This document shows positions 1 to 11,524 of a DNA stretch of 64,000 nt, in pieces. The notes below the pieces were generated by a model, which was given only the letters and a program-made list of their open reading frames with translations, did no database searches and was not told the DNA's origin. Each line of letters starts with the position of its first letter. Positions within the stretch are counted from its first letter, which is position 1. Both the position numbers and the translations under genes were made by a program. Origin of the DNA: Seriola aureovittata (taxonomy: Eukaryota; Chordata; Actinopteri; Carangiformes; Carangidae); the NCBI RefSeq assembly GCF_021018895.1, contig NC_079368.1, forward strand, positions 1,960,001-2,024,000, given 5' to 3'.

Positions 1-818
1 TTATAATTCTATAATTTATTAAGTATTACTTCATTCTAATCTTAGCCTGTTTCTTTTCTTACACTCAGAGTGTATGGGGGAGTGTTTTAATGTATTGTAA
101 TGTAAACACACTTGCTGATGAATCACAGACATTATCCACCATCTCAGTATTTCATTTTTAATAAATTAACAAAAAAATTCTGTTTTCACTTTGTCATTAT
201 GGGCTATCGAGTGCAGACTGATGAGGGAGAATGTGAACTCATATCATTTTCACAGAAGGCTGCTACATAACAAAATCTGATAACAGTGAAGGAGCCTGAA
301 AACTTTCTGAATCCACTGTAGATGTTGTTTCTGCTTGGTCTTGATAAGCGACTACTCACCTAGTATACAGTTAAAGTTTATACACACTCATGTTGAAGTC
401 ACTGACACTCATTTTTAACCACTCCACAGATTTCATGTTATCAAACTATAGTTGTGTAAAGTCAGCAAGGTCATCATCTATTTTCTACACGACACAAGTC
501 ATTTTTCCAGACAGATTGTTGAGCTTTTAATTTGGAAAATGGGAGTGGGAACAACTCTATAGTGTAAGGAGTAACAGCACGTTGACTGTTAAGTATACAT
601 GGAAGTATATCCACAACTAAAACGTAGGATAGATATTTGAGTATTGATGGAAGCATTGGTGGAAATGTAAGAACACAACTCAACAACACATAGAGCAAAG
701 GTCTAGTTGTTTTTAGATGTTTTATTTTTTGAAAAGTTACAGATTATAACTTTAAGGTCGCTAAATGAGGGAAAGACAGCCCTGTCACGACAGATGTCCA
801 GCCTGCCTTGTGTTTTAC
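1..818 (-). other. FAM169A: FAM169A intron sequence, no exon seen
   Basis: This stretch lies downstream (minus strand) of the first coding exon of FAM169A, so it should be intron. I looked for the expected second coding exon, which in the human protein continues into a segment containing SNVGFVPLYGG, and found nothing similar in any frame. The remaining exons must lie beyond the left edge. The sequence is AT-rich, and open frames here are short without convincing splice sites. Confidence 0.6.
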
Positions 819-955
819 CTGGGTGGAGTCAGAGAAGGTGAGGTGCTCAGGAGAATCAGGGCTGCTGTAGAGGAGGTTGTTCATGTAGTTGTGGGCCGAC
901 CGTTCCAGCTCTGCCTGACCGACATCAGCCAGGAGATCCACAGGGAACTTCATCT
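819..955 (-). CDS. FAM169A: FAM169A, first coding exon (5' part of gene)
   Basis: On the minus strand an acceptor (tgttgtacag) at 956-957 is followed by AG and an ATG at 953-951. The exon encodes 45 residues and ends at a clean donor (CCCAG|GTAAAA) at 819. The peptide begins MKFPVDLLADVGQAELE and continues with SAHNYMNNLLY. This parallels the start of human FAM169A (MAFPVDMLENCSHEELENS, then AEDYMSDL): the FPVD start, the ELE-SA helix and the YM-L spacing all agree. The family is a soluble nuclear-envelope-associated protein (SLAP75) of unclear function. The conserved position next to GCNT4, ANKRD31 and HMGCR supports the call. Only this exon is in the window; the rest runs off the left end. 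Confidence 0.85.
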
Positions 956-1200
956 CTGTACAACACACAACAGACAGCAGTGAGGAGCAGCGACCCCCCG
1001 TTCAGCCATTACTGCCATCCGTCACCACACCGAGACACCTGGTTACGTTTATTCCTTTCTACAGCGCATCCCTGCATCAATAACACAAGTCAAAGACGCA
1101 GGGCCCTGTCTTACAGAGGGAGCATCAGAATACAGCCTCAGAAGGACGCAGCTTCTTTGTGGCATATTGTGTGCTGCACAACTTTGAGAGACTCCATGTC

Positions 1201-1330
1201 AAGGCTCCACAGAGAAGTGTTCTTCCTTATTACCTGCTAAATCACCTAAATTTGTCCACAGTTACATAATGAACTGAAGACTTCTCCTCATATAGGCCTA
1301 ATATAAAATATGTTTAATGTTGTGATTTGG
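1201..1330 (+). repeat. Dispersed repeat, copy 1 (second copy at 45545-45650)
   Basis: The stretch with cagagaagtgttcttcctta and, further on, cctcatataggcctaatata recurs with substitutions and small indels at 45545-45650 in the same orientation. A related piece (ggtactggagatg, then ccaggac and gggcagta) occurs near 3230-3270 and again near 45798-45835, so both loci probably descend from one longer interspersed element. No coding capacity is seen and I cannot assign a family. Confidence 0.6.
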
Positions 1331-4063
1331 GGGGCGGCTCACTTTTCCACACTTTGAAAACCCCTACCCTAAGGGATAAATAAAGTATCTACCTACCTAC
1401 ATGTATATATATATCCATATAAAGTGAAAGAACTTATGGAGTTCTGGTGAAGTTCCTAAGTTCTTTCAGTTTAGATCTTGCATACTGTTTGTTTTGGTGC
1501 TGATGATGAAAAAAAGACACTTTTAGCCACTTTTGAAAGCAAATGTAAGTTTGGAGCACGAGGATAAAATGAAAAAGATGTCTGGCCACAGAACAGCAGC
1601 GCCGTCTGCTCCCTGTTTGAACACTATAAATAATGATGTCAGATAAACTGTGCCCATCATTTTGAACAGACTCTGCACTATTACATGTAAAGTCATTAAT
1701 AAAGGGTTGTAATCGTCATACCTGCAGTTGTAAATCTGCAGTCGTTTTCTAAAAATGTGTTAGTTAGTAAGTTTTTATTTGTCTTATAACTTATTTATAA
1801 AGCATCAGTAAATGATTTACTTATAGTTTTGCTCTCTGTCATTTCATTAATGCAAATGATGTCATTGAAGCGTGTTATGTTGATGTGTACCTTGCCTTTA
1901 GTAGTAGTGAGATAAAATGCTTGTTTGTGAAATTTATTTCAGTGATAAACTAATAAATGATCAATGTCACATTGATATCCTCAAAAATGCTCTAACCAGA
2001 TAAAATCATAACTCTCATACTCCCTGCACATGCGCCTAAACCAAACAGTGGTGTGTTCAGTTCATAGTTTCTCTGTAGGATAAACCAGAACCGAAGGAGG
2101 AGGTAATCTGATCCAATCCACCTTCCACAACAAAACCCAGGTAATCCTCAGTGATCTCCTCTAAGTCTAATAAATTGTGAAAGTTACCTTATACACTAAG
2201 CTTCAGTTAGGATTAGAAGACAACTTTAGTTTCTTCTTACTATTTCTATTTATTATTGTTGTTCCTGGCATACAGGCGAGACCTGTTTGGATTGATTATG
2301 ATTCAGTGACAGTGATCGAGCACCTGGAGCTAACACGGCTAACACGTCAAAGCACTTACCTGTGGTCAATTCAAAACACGTCTAACTGTGACCTTAACAA
2401 CCAAACTGAAACTTACAGCAGCAAAAACCCAGGTCTGATTCAAATGAACAGCAGAACATGTTTTTCACTTTGAGCAACAAAGAGGCAACTTTTATAGAAA
2501 ACCTCTGTCTGTTCTATATCATTCACTTTGGACATGAACAACGAAATAAAAGCCTGGATTTGTCAAACTGAATTTACTTTGATAATTTTAATTTTAATTT
2601 TGACACTAACACTGTTACATTGCACATGTCCACACAGAGTTACAGCTGTGTTCCGATCATGACACTAAACCTGAAGGTGTGTTTGTAATGTCTTTCCCTC
2701 AGTGCCATTTATTGTTTAACATGCCACATGTTTGAATGGATGAGTCCTGTCTATGAAAAGACTGGAATGTTGACCCGGTGTGTGATGTAACTGAGTTGGG
2801 GAGGGGGCTGGGCTATGGTTTGAGCCTGTGCCACAATCAATCAGCTTACTCTAACAAGGCATTGAATAGTTTTGAAATTAACTAACCCTCCCTTGAAAAG
2901 GGTTTCAGTAGCTGAATCCTGTCACAAACACAGCAGCAGTCAGTAAGAGAGGACCATGTGACTGTGACATGCTCATGCTGAGGTTCACATGTTAACTGAA
3001 TGTTATAACTGAATTATTCTTTGATTTGATTGTTGAAACTCTGACATGAGTCTGTTTTCTTCACTTCATTCAAGGTGGCTTAATTGTAATATGGTAGATA
3101 AGGGATGTCATGAAAACTGAGACTTATCAAGTCACGTTATCAAGTCGATGCCAAAATCCTGAAAATTCTGCCAGTGCTTCTTCTTCTACAGTAACATAGT
3201 TACCAAAGGTACTGTTGATGTCATAGGTACTGGAGATGTGGTTCTTCCAGGACCAACAAGGGCAGTATTAAACACTACAAGTCTTCCAGTCTGACATCAA
3301 ACCCAGAGAGAAGAGGAAGACGGGCACAGGAAACAATAACATGCAGCGTGACAGCAGCAGGTGCAGGTGCAGCAACAGGTCGGCAGCGACTTGTGGATTA
3401 AACACACCATGACTGGTGTATGGAGACATTTAGTATTTGATGCAGACCATCAGGCACAAGTTGTAGATGACCATGAATCAGTATGTAAGCGGTGCCGCAG
3501 CAGGAAACAGCTCTGACTGATCTGAGCAGCTCAGAGACATCAGATACTGATAAAGATATCAGATCTGTACACAGAGTTCCAACTGATGAGTTTCACTTTA
3601 TATCAACATGTTGTCAACATGTTCATGTCCTGAAGTGTTACTGTTAATGTAAACCGAACATTTATTCCGTTTATTCCTATTTGTTCACAGGGCAGCCTTG
3701 CCCGGACCAATATGGAGGCGAAGATGACGTATCTCAGCAACGGGCTGAAGCGACAAATGCAGTGTCTATGTATGTGTATATATATATATATATATGTGTC
3801 TATGGGCACAACAGCAACACAGGCTTCATAAACAATATCTTAAATACAGTAACTCCTCTGACACAGCTCCTCGCTTTGGCAAAATGACCGTCAGCCAGTT
3901 TCTACACTGGTTGTAGACCAGTTGACTCCTGGTTTAACTCTAGGTTGCACTTTAAGGGCACTTGCATTTAAGGTGCGATCAAAAACTTATTCAGAACATC
4001 TGGGGGCGGTTATAAATATCCAATCAGCTGCAGGTCCTCCTCCTACTCTAGTGACCCCACCAG

Positions 4064-4105
<42 letters not shown>
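4064..4105. repeat. (AC)n microsatellite
   Basis: About 42 bp of uninterrupted AC dinucleotide, 90 bp before a (GT)n tract of opposite composition. The two could pair in single-stranded form. Confidence 0.95.
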
Positions 4106-4108
<3 letters not shown>

Positions 4109-4192
4109 GGTCAGTGAGCATCACCAGCCAAACAGAAAATCCAGTCTGTCTTTTGTGAGGGTGAGAGAAAGAAAAACAAACCTGGCAACTGG

Positions 4193-4193
<1 letters not shown>

Positions 4194-4243
<50 letters not shown>
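4194..4243. repeat. (GT)n microsatellite
   Basis: About 50 bp of uninterrupted GT dinucleotide facing the (AC)n tract at 4064-4105. Confidence 0.95.
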
Positions 4244-4244
<1 letters not shown>

Positions 4245-5524
4245 ATGCCTGGCTCTGATGAAAGTAGGCTCAGTGGCCCCTCAGGGCAGGGAGTAGTGCA
4301 TCTATAAACTAGAGGCTTCAGCTCCACACTGAGCACTGTCCTGACACTCTCAGCCTCGCAGGAAAAGTTGTTCAAAAAACAAGCTTGTGCAACACTTCTG
4401 TGATTGGTAGGAGACAGTGGTGGCAAAATGGCTGCAAAGCCGCCAGCGCTGTAGCAACACCTAAATACAATACACAGTGAACACTACACCATCATGTTTC
4501 CCTTAACAAACACCTTCAGTGAAAACAGGTTATGTAGCTTCATATCCTTCAGTACCAGTAGAGATAGATATGCAAAACCCAGACACTGGGCCTCATTCAA
4601 GAACCACTGGTACAAACATGCTATGTGGTTCGGAGCAAGGATTCGTTTACTGGTATTCACCATGCCAGATGTCTCTGAAATATGTCAGCTCTTTAGGTTA
4701 GACAATCACTCATTAAACACACAGTCACTTAGGGGGGATGCTATTCCCAGATACATCACTGACTATAAATGAACGTTTAATATCTATCTATCTAATACAA
4801 AGCTCACTTCACTCAACGTGTCAAATGTTAGAGTCTGTCTTCCCTACAGATGAACCTGGGGTTGGTGGACAACATCATGCTTGAAAATGACTTCAGATCC
4901 TTCTTAAAGGGCCTGTGCATAGAGTTAGAAAAAGATAGATGATTATGATTTGTGTTATATTATGTTTCCCTGATGTTTACCAGCCTAACATTATGTCACT
5001 GTCTTAGCTTGACTCCTGAGGTTACATTGCCCATCCACAATAGTGAGACATGAGCTCATGAATCTGGCATGTAACCCTGCGTTTACACAGTTTGACCTTC
5101 GACCTGTTGGTCTTTAACATCCCGACCATCTACTGACAACACACACAGAACTATTATTGTTCATTATTTGAGAAATAAATAAATAAATAAACAAATAAAT
5201 AAATAAATAAATAAAGTAAGGTTTTCGGACAAGTTTTGTCTTTGACGCTGAGCACCGCTGAGCTCTTGTATGGAACAAGGCTACAGTGTTTGACTTGTGG
5301 TACATGATGTTCTGATAACAAGAGCTACACAGACACATGGCAGGGAGCTGCCTCGTTTGCACATTTAAACACTCAAAGCTGAAAATCACATGTGAGTAAA
5401 GACTCTGATCAAACTGTCCATCAAACTGAACACACAAAACGCTGAATGTGCACTTCTTACTTCAATAAGCACAAAGTCTGAACACACACACACACACTTC
5501 ATAGAGTGTCCTCACAGAGAAAGT

Positions 5525-5528
<4 letters not shown>

Positions 5529-5597
<69 letters not shown>
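5529..5597. repeat. (GT)n microsatellite with a facing (CA) tract
   Basis: About 70 bp of uninterrupted GT. A short (CA)8 tract sits about 30 bp upstream at 5482-5498, so the pair forms an inverted-complement arrangement. Confidence 0.95.
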
Positions 5598-5598
<1 letters not shown>

Positions 5599-6081
5599 CT
5601 CCAGCAGCCATGCTGATAGTGATGAAGCAGGGGACAGACAGGAGTAGAAACAAGTTTCCAACAGATCTGAGACCTGCAGACTTCAGCTCTTCAGTCTGTC
5701 CCCTTCAACTGAGTGAAACACAAACTCTGTGTCAGTGATGTTCGGGTTCAGAGCCTCTACAATAACACCAGCAGCCTGACCGAGAGGATCTTACTGGTTG
5801 TTGGGTGATTTTACAGCACTGGGTTGACTTGGGGGTTCGGGACGGTGAGAAAGCAGCAGCTTCACGTTTGGACCCAGAACATTTTGTTCCCGGTAGAGAC
5901 GCCGTCACTGTGTTGGCGTGTCGCCTCCAGCTGTAGGTGTAGCGGCGGTGTGAGAGCTGCTCTGCTCCTGATAGACTTCATTTAACACCTGCAAGCTCTC
6001 TACTCCATCAGATGCCCCTAATCCCGTAAATGCACAGAGAAAATAGCCAGTAACTCGCGCATGTGTATACTAGGCCTACAA

Positions 6082-6112
<31 letters not shown>

Positions 6113-6177
6113 CTCAACAAGCAAAACACAACAGACGCAGAACCGAGGCGTGCCAAGCAGCGAGGACGCACACTCAC

Positions 6178-6330
6178 CTCCTCTCTTCGCGGGAAGCTGT
6201 TCCTTTCCTCAAAAACTCTGTGCACTTTCAATCCGTAAACTCTCTGTTCTTTGTGATGTTGTTAAATGCGTCGCTGTGCGCATGCTCGACTCGAGCCACC
6301 AATCCTGTGCAGCTGCTTTATGTAACTAAA
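6178..6330 (-). promoter_or_regulatory. FAM169A: Probable FAM169A promoter and non-coding exon 1
   Basis: On the minus strand a strong donor (GAGGAG|GTGAGTG) ends at 6178. Upstream of it the sequence becomes richer in CpG than its surroundings and carries an NRF1-like palindrome (gcatgcgca) near 6275-6285 and an inverted CCAAT box (ggattggtgg) near 6295-6305. These are typical of a TATA-less vertebrate promoter. The orientation and donor fit a 5'-untranslated exon spliced to the coding exon at 819-955. I infer the link to FAM169A from orientation and lack of another candidate; no transcript evidence is available here. Confidence 0.45.
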
Positions 6331-6687
6331 GTGTAATCCAGTCTAACCCCCTGCTGAACATAGTGAGAGCAGAATTCTGTCACATCAGCATCTTAAAAGT
6401 GTTGTGTTCAGGTGCTGAGTTCTACCTGGGGACAATGACCACCATTCATATTGTGTGGAAAAAACTTTTTAATTTTTACAAAGATACATAAATTATGGAT
6501 AGTTGATGAAATAGTGCAGCCAATCTGAATATTTCAAATAGAGCAAATAAAACAAAATTACAGAATAAACATGTTACTGTCTGTTAATGTATTTTTAAGA
6601 GATTTGCATAAATTTAAATAAAGTTAAGGGCCAAAAAATGTTTCTGCTGCTTTCCCCTTCCGCTGTGTCCTGTTCTTCCCGTTTTGT

Positions 6688-6721
<34 letters not shown>

Positions 6722-8065
6722 TGGTGGTACTATGTTTGACTGACTCTCTTCTGAAATTTACTCATGTTGTCATGTTGACCTGGCAAACCTTGTTTCTCCT
6801 ACGTTCCTGGCTTACCTGCTACGCCCTCATCCTCATTTGTGTATGAGACTTTAGGGTGTGTGTGTGTGTGAGTGCACGCATATAATAGGGTCTTCTAGTA
6901 AAAGTTGATTGTACACAATAATAATAATATTAATAATAATAACAGATAGTAATGATAGCATGATATTGATGTTAATAATTGGAATGTTAACAATGATATA
7001 TAATAATAGTAATAATGTGGTATAAGCAGCAATGTACATGTGCACATATATATGCAGACAGCATAACAAACAACAAAAAACAAAAACATATTTCTGGAAA
7101 AAATTTGAATGTGCCTGCTGCTTGGTGCGTGTACTTCACTTCTCATGTTTCACAGGACGTTACTTTCAGTTTCATTCATGTTGAAGCTGTCTCGACCGGC
7201 CACAATTACCTCACACTGATGGTTTCAAGCCCACATTGGTCCCCACAACCATAGCAAGACATGTATACACACATTTACATGCCCTAACAGAAGGTGAGCT
7301 GCAATAAAGCTATACCACCCCATATAGATGAACTTTTATTACCTACCTTACCTCTTACCTTTTTGAGACTCTTATTTTGAAAGTGTATCCCTGTCGTGGA
7401 GATGGCGTTTCTGTAAATGTCTGGTGGTCTGGAGATGGTGGCAGGGCTCACAGGGGATGGTGTCAGGACTGTCCCATTGTCTTTCAAAGCAGCCATAGAA
7501 GTCATTTCGTTGCCCACATGCAAGTTGTTAATGGGGGGGGGAGTGAGCAAAAAGGCGACTGTGTCCCATTTTCACTCCAGAAGTTCTATTTACCACCATA
7601 AAAGCTGCAGGATCAGAAAATAAACGAAATGACGTGTTATATCTGTCCATGTCCTTTGCACTTAACTCACAGCAGCTTCTACACGCAAACAACTTCATTA
7701 CATTAGGTGTTCGGAGTGTGTGTGTATGGATGCTCGCATGTTGCAAGCATCAGTTATATGCGATTATACATGTGAAACTCTGGCATGCAAATTAAATTTA
7801 TTATTAATTTACTAATACAAATAATGAGTTACTATGGGAAAAGACTTGACATTTGCAAAGGAATGAGGAATCACCGATATCATTGTCCATCGGGACAACC
7901 CTATTGACAACAGACCTCATTTTAGTGTCATAAAATAACTTGCTGACAGCAAACAAAATGTTTCATATAAACATTGTTAATTGAATTTTGTAGTTTGCAG
8001 TTTGATTAAATTTTTGATTTAATTAACATAATTTTGACGAGTTGATTAAATAGAGAGACATCTGA
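6331..8065. other. Intergenic, no gene seen
   Basis: Contains a (GT)n tract at about 6691-6720, a dispersed repeat at 6887-7068, a run of nine G at about 7534-7543 and AT-rich sequence at 7780-8060. I find no coding exon with supporting splice sites. Confidence 0.5.
6887..7068 (+). repeat. Dispersed AAT-rich repeat, copy 1 (second copy at 48433-48583)
   Basis: The order of landmarks is the same at both sites: taaaagttga, an AAT-triplet array, aacagatagtaatgatagca, atgatatataataatagtaa, then agcagcaatgtacatgtgca and cagacag. The copies differ by an internal 40 bp deletion in the second. Both lie in plus orientation about 41 kb apart, so this is an interspersed repeat and not simple sequence. 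Family not recognised. Confidence 0.75.
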
Positions 8066-8617
8066 CTATATTTGTATTGTATTGATCAGATTACGGATTG
8101 AAAGAAGTGAAGATGAGGGGTTTATGATGTAAAACAGAATGTCATCAGCATATAAACTGATTTTGTGGTGAAGTGATTTTGATTGGATTTGTGTGATGTG
8201 GTTGTATTGACTAATAGAAGCTGCCAGGGCTTCAATAAAAAGTGTAAACAGTAATGGTGATAATGGACATCCTTGTCGAGTGCCTCTCTCTGTAATGTAA
8301 ATGGTTTTGATATGACTCCATATAACGGAAGCAGTGGGTGAATTATAAAGTATTGTATTCCAACTGGTATAGTATGGCTGAAATCCAAAGTGATTTAGGA
8401 AGGTGAAGAGAAAGGACCAATCTATCTTGTCAAAAGCTTTTTCAGCATCAAGGGTTGCTATGATGAATTGTGGGTTGTGTGTTGAGGTATTGTTCTTGAA
8501 GAAATGAATCAGATTAATTAATCTTTGACTATTTGAGTGTCTCCCCTTAATGAAACCGGTTTGATCTATGTGTATTAGTGATGAAATTTCTTCAGTGTTT
8601 CCTGAATTTACAGCCAC
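8066..8617 (-). pseudogene. LINE reverse transcriptase fragment (L1/Tx1-like)
   Basis: A 183-residue minus-strand open frame matches the core of a non-LTR reverse transcriptase. It shows QTGFIKGRHS near residue 20, LDAEKAFDKIDW near residue 57 (first catalytic Asp region), RGTRQGCPLSPLLF near residue 112 and the YADD catalytic box near residue 155. These are the RT motifs of L1/Tx1-type elements. The endonuclease, the N-terminal RT part and everything after YADD are missing, so this is a dead, double-truncated copy. Sequence after 8617 is unrelated. Confidence 0.9.
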
Positions 8618-8765
8618 TTCCTGCCCTGCTCCACCGCTCAGGATTCACATCACAAACAACTTTAAAATGAATTACATTTGTCACACTGTCTCAGAGTCTG
8701 AATTCTACTTCTGAGTCCCAAGATTAACAGAGTTCATTATTTAAAGATACAAACCCCCAATGGTT
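8618..8765. other. Spacer between LINE and gag fragments
   Basis: Short AT-rich spacer with no coding signal. Confidence 0.4.
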
Positions 8766-9285
8766 TGTTTGGATCACGTGGAAGGAGCCCTACAACAGCA
8801 TGAGGCTAGACTAGCCTCCACCACTGCAGAGATCCAGCAGATGGCAGCTAATCAGGACCAAGCATTAGCCGCACTAGTCACCTAGGTCCAACAGCTCGCC
8901 ATTGCCCTCGCCCAGTCACCAGCTTCGCCTCCTCCAGCACCTGCCCCTGTCGCCTCGTCTGCACCTGCTGGTCACATATTTGAGCCTCATGTGGGGACAT
9001 CTGAACACTATGCTGGAGATCCAGAGAACTGCAGCACTTTCCTCACGAACTGTACCATTATCTTCGCTCTGTAACCCCTGACATTTGCCACAGAAGTTGC
9101 CAAGGTGGCATTTGCCATCAGCCACCTCACAGGCAAGGCTCGTCTGTGGGGAACAGCTGAGTGGGAACGTCAGTCCGTTGCCTGCTCCACCTTCCAAGCC
9201 TTCACAGCCGAACTTCGCAAGGTGTTCGGGGTACCTTCCCAGGGTCCTGATGCTGCTGGTGGAGCCAAAAACATCAGGTTGTATC
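8766..9285 (+). pseudogene. Ty3/gypsy-type gag fragment
   Basis: The plus strand reads as the gag region of a fish gypsy retrotransposon with frame breaks: a helical N-terminal segment (about 8770-8880), a proline/alanine-rich linker (8920-8970), a capsid-like segment around 8980-9060, and then an open frame from 9105 with [17 protein letters not shown] and [13 protein letters not shown]. The last two are hallmarks of sushi/gypsy capsids. A TAG stop lies at about 8884 and the frame shifts near 9075. No zinc knuckle follows. It is in the opposite orientation to the pol fragment at 10.2-14.2 kb, so the two are not one intact element. Confidence 0.8.
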
Positions 9286-10185
9286 ACAGTGTGTATTTCA
9301 CTTCAACTCTGGAAACTCGTCCACACTGATACATTTTCACTGATGGAGAGTGACAGGAAACATGGGGGTAGAAAATACTTGCAACAGATTCATACAAAGG
9401 ACATTTCAATCAGGAGAGACTCATTTGTAACACTTATGAGAGGTTAAAGAAGTGATGTAGAAACATGGATGATATGGAATGGGCTAGTGTAGGTTCGTCT
9501 ATGGAGCTGTAGTTGAACAATAATAAAACACAGGAGACTGAATGGATTAAGTTAAACCGGTTGTATTAAATATTTCAACAAAAAACGCTTGAATAATATC
9601 AAGGATAACAACAACAACACAAAAAAAACAACACTAAAATTAAGTATTCAGTTATTCACAGAATAGTCAGTTTTTCCCAGGAAAGTTCAGATGTCCATGT
9701 TCATATGTCCATACCACTCAAAAATAAAGCAGTCCCCCTTTTGGTGAGTTCAAATGCTAAAAAATGAGATATATCAGTCTACTAATGTTTCGCTTTGAAG
9801 TGAAAGGAGTGATGCTTCATTGACTTAGTCCTACCATACCAACAAAGGGGGGGGGGGGGGGGGGGGGGACCATGCGTGAGGCTGGTCAACAGATGAGTTG
9901 AGTGGGTGTGTGAGGTTCGGGCTAATCCTTCCAGCTCGCCATCCAGTTCTTCATCCAGTTTTCTTATCCAGTTTAAAAAGCCTGACCGTTGTTCAGCAGT
10001 GGTTTAAGATTTGAGATTCCACCTTGCAGCTCGGCACACTTCACAGCAGTAGACAAAACTGAATCCATGGTTCCCAAGTTGTGAAAATTGAGAAGTTCCC
10101 ATCAAATCCAAAATTTGGTTCACAGAGCTTCACAGAGCAGTGTTTAATCAGCAGTGCATGTAGTGAGTGAAGGCAATCAATGCAG
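9286..10185. other. Non-coding, probable retroelement debris
   Basis: No coding exon. It contains a run of 22 G at 9847-9868 and an AT/AAC-rich section at 9540-9650. It sits between gag and pol remnants and may hold untranslated or LTR sequence, but I could not find a matching LTR partner. Confidence 0.35.
9847..9868. repeat. Poly-G tract (22 G)
   Basis: Twenty-two consecutive G in the plus strand, a G-quadruplex-capable homopolymer. Long poly-G is rare in vertebrate genomes, and the exact length in the assembly may be unreliable. Confidence 0.9.
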
Positions 10186-10195
10186 GTGAGGCAAA

Positions 10196-10440
10196 TCACA
10201 CAGAGGAAACAAAACTCAAGGAAAAGGGATTGGCATTGCGACTGGCAATCTTGTAGCTCTCTTCCAAACTACTTTTAAGGGTTTTTACATACTGGGAATG
10301 TGGCGGTTGGGAAGCATCAACGGGAAGACCAAAAGCCAAATCAATGGGTAGACGAGGTTGACGACCAAACATAAGCTCATATGGACTTGTGGCAGCATAG
10401 TCTATGCGTTGCACATAATGCACCTTGAACGCACCTTGAT
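10196..10440 (-). pseudogene. Gypsy integrase C-terminal fragment
   Basis: Minus-strand frame with HYVQRIDYAATSPYELMFGR then QPRLPIDLAFGLP, the signature following the integrase catalytic core in gypsy elements. It continues the integrase that breaks off near 11525 on the other side of an inserted segment, so the two belong to one disrupted gene. Confidence 0.85.
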
Positions 10441-11524
10441 GGCCTGATAGCCTATCCGTCTTCCGTTTTCCACATCACTTCCGGTAAAAGGCCGGCTCCC
10501 TTTTTACCACAGTGTGTGTCCCGCTGTGTGTGCTGCTCTGTGTCGCTCCTGTATGCTCCTGTTTGGCGTGGTAAGTGTCCTCTCTCTCTGCATTGTGGTA
10601 TTTGCATTCCGACAGCTAATGCTAGTGTGGTCATAGGAAATGCTGATGTCTGGATTTGTCCCTCTCGTCCTCCCTCCTGTATGAGTGTGTGTGTGCGCGC
10701 ATCCACTTCTGCTGAAGGTATGTTCTGTCTCTGTTGCAACTGCATAATTTTCAGTTTAAATTGAACAGTGCTAATAATATATTTTGGTTAGGCGAAACCA
10801 CAGATCGGACGGCTGCTGCTTTGTCTCGACTCTACTTCCAGCTTGCTTCCTGCTTTTGCCTGCTTTGCTGCTGTTGTTTTACCTGCTGCTTGGGTGGCGT
10901 TTCGGCTGTTTGCAGCTCTCGACGAACCTTTTTAAATCTATTGGCTTTTTAAAATAAGACTTGTTGCTGCAGACTACCTGGAGCCTTCATGTTTCCCACA
11001 GTACCTCTGCATGGCATTGCTAAGCATGCTTGTGCTGAGCTGGATTTCCCCTTTTACCGATTTAATTGTATGAGTGAGGTGTGGGTTGTATGAATTGAAT
11101 TTGGGTTAATTGCCTAGGTTATTAATTTTTGTTTCTTTTTTTTGGGTTCCTTTTGATTAGTTAATTTGATTTCCTTTGTTTTTCTTGTGTTAAATGATAT
11201 TTTGAATTGTGTATTTTCTTTTAATTAGGTGTTTTGCTTTGATTTCTATTGGGCAGTTATCATTTGGATATTTAGTTTTTTTTTTTGTTATTTGTACATC
11301 TGTTTTCTAGGTTTAACTTGCCCATTAATTGTTTATTTCTTTTTGTTCTGAGTTGCAACTCCCCTAATATTTTATTCCTGTTTCAGTTGTCGGTGGCTGG
11401 TGGTGGTGTCCCCTCATTTGATGTGCTGTGCTCCCTGGTGTTGGTTACTTCAAAGTGTGTGTGTGGGTGATTTATTTCTATTTATTTATTTTGGGTGAAC
11501 AACTCCCCGTTCACTAATACCTGT
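10441..11524. other. About 1.08 kb foreign segment inside the integrase
   Basis: This segment interrupts the integrase between the core motif HSDQGPDFES (near 11570) and the downstream part (10196-10440). Its right two-thirds is strongly T-rich in the plus strand (10970-11500), and the left part is C/T-rich with short plus-strand open frames that resemble no family I know. No reverse transcriptase or transposase motif and no clear terminal inverted repeat is seen. Part of the integrase between the two fragments is also absent, so the event combined insertion with deletion. Confidence 0.5.

Larger units (their letters stand above)
956..6177 (-). other. Probable FAM169A intron 1 with repeats
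   Basis: About 5.2 kb separates the first coding exon from a probable non-coding exon 1 near 6.2 kb. I see no convincing coding exon. It holds a dispersed repeat at 1201-1330, an apparent LINE-type 3' tail (TAAGGGATAAATAAAG followed by ATCT-like units) near 1370-1400, a TATA-type tract near 3778-3795, three long CA/GT microsatellites (4064-4105, 4194-4243, 5529-5597) and an AAAT-rich tract at 5173-5214. Short ORFs here come mostly from dinucleotide repeats. Confidence 0.5.

Noticed and set aside
2177..2473. 98-codon plus-strand frame with a hydrophobic N-terminal segment
   Set aside because: It resembles a signal-peptide ORF by chance; there is no acceptor/donor pair or conserved motif, and it lies in the FAM169A intron on the opposite strand.
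4107..4426. Open frames through the CA/GT tracts at 4.1-4.4 kb
   Set aside because: They consist largely of His-Thr or Cys-Val runs from dinucleotide repeats and have no splice or homology support.
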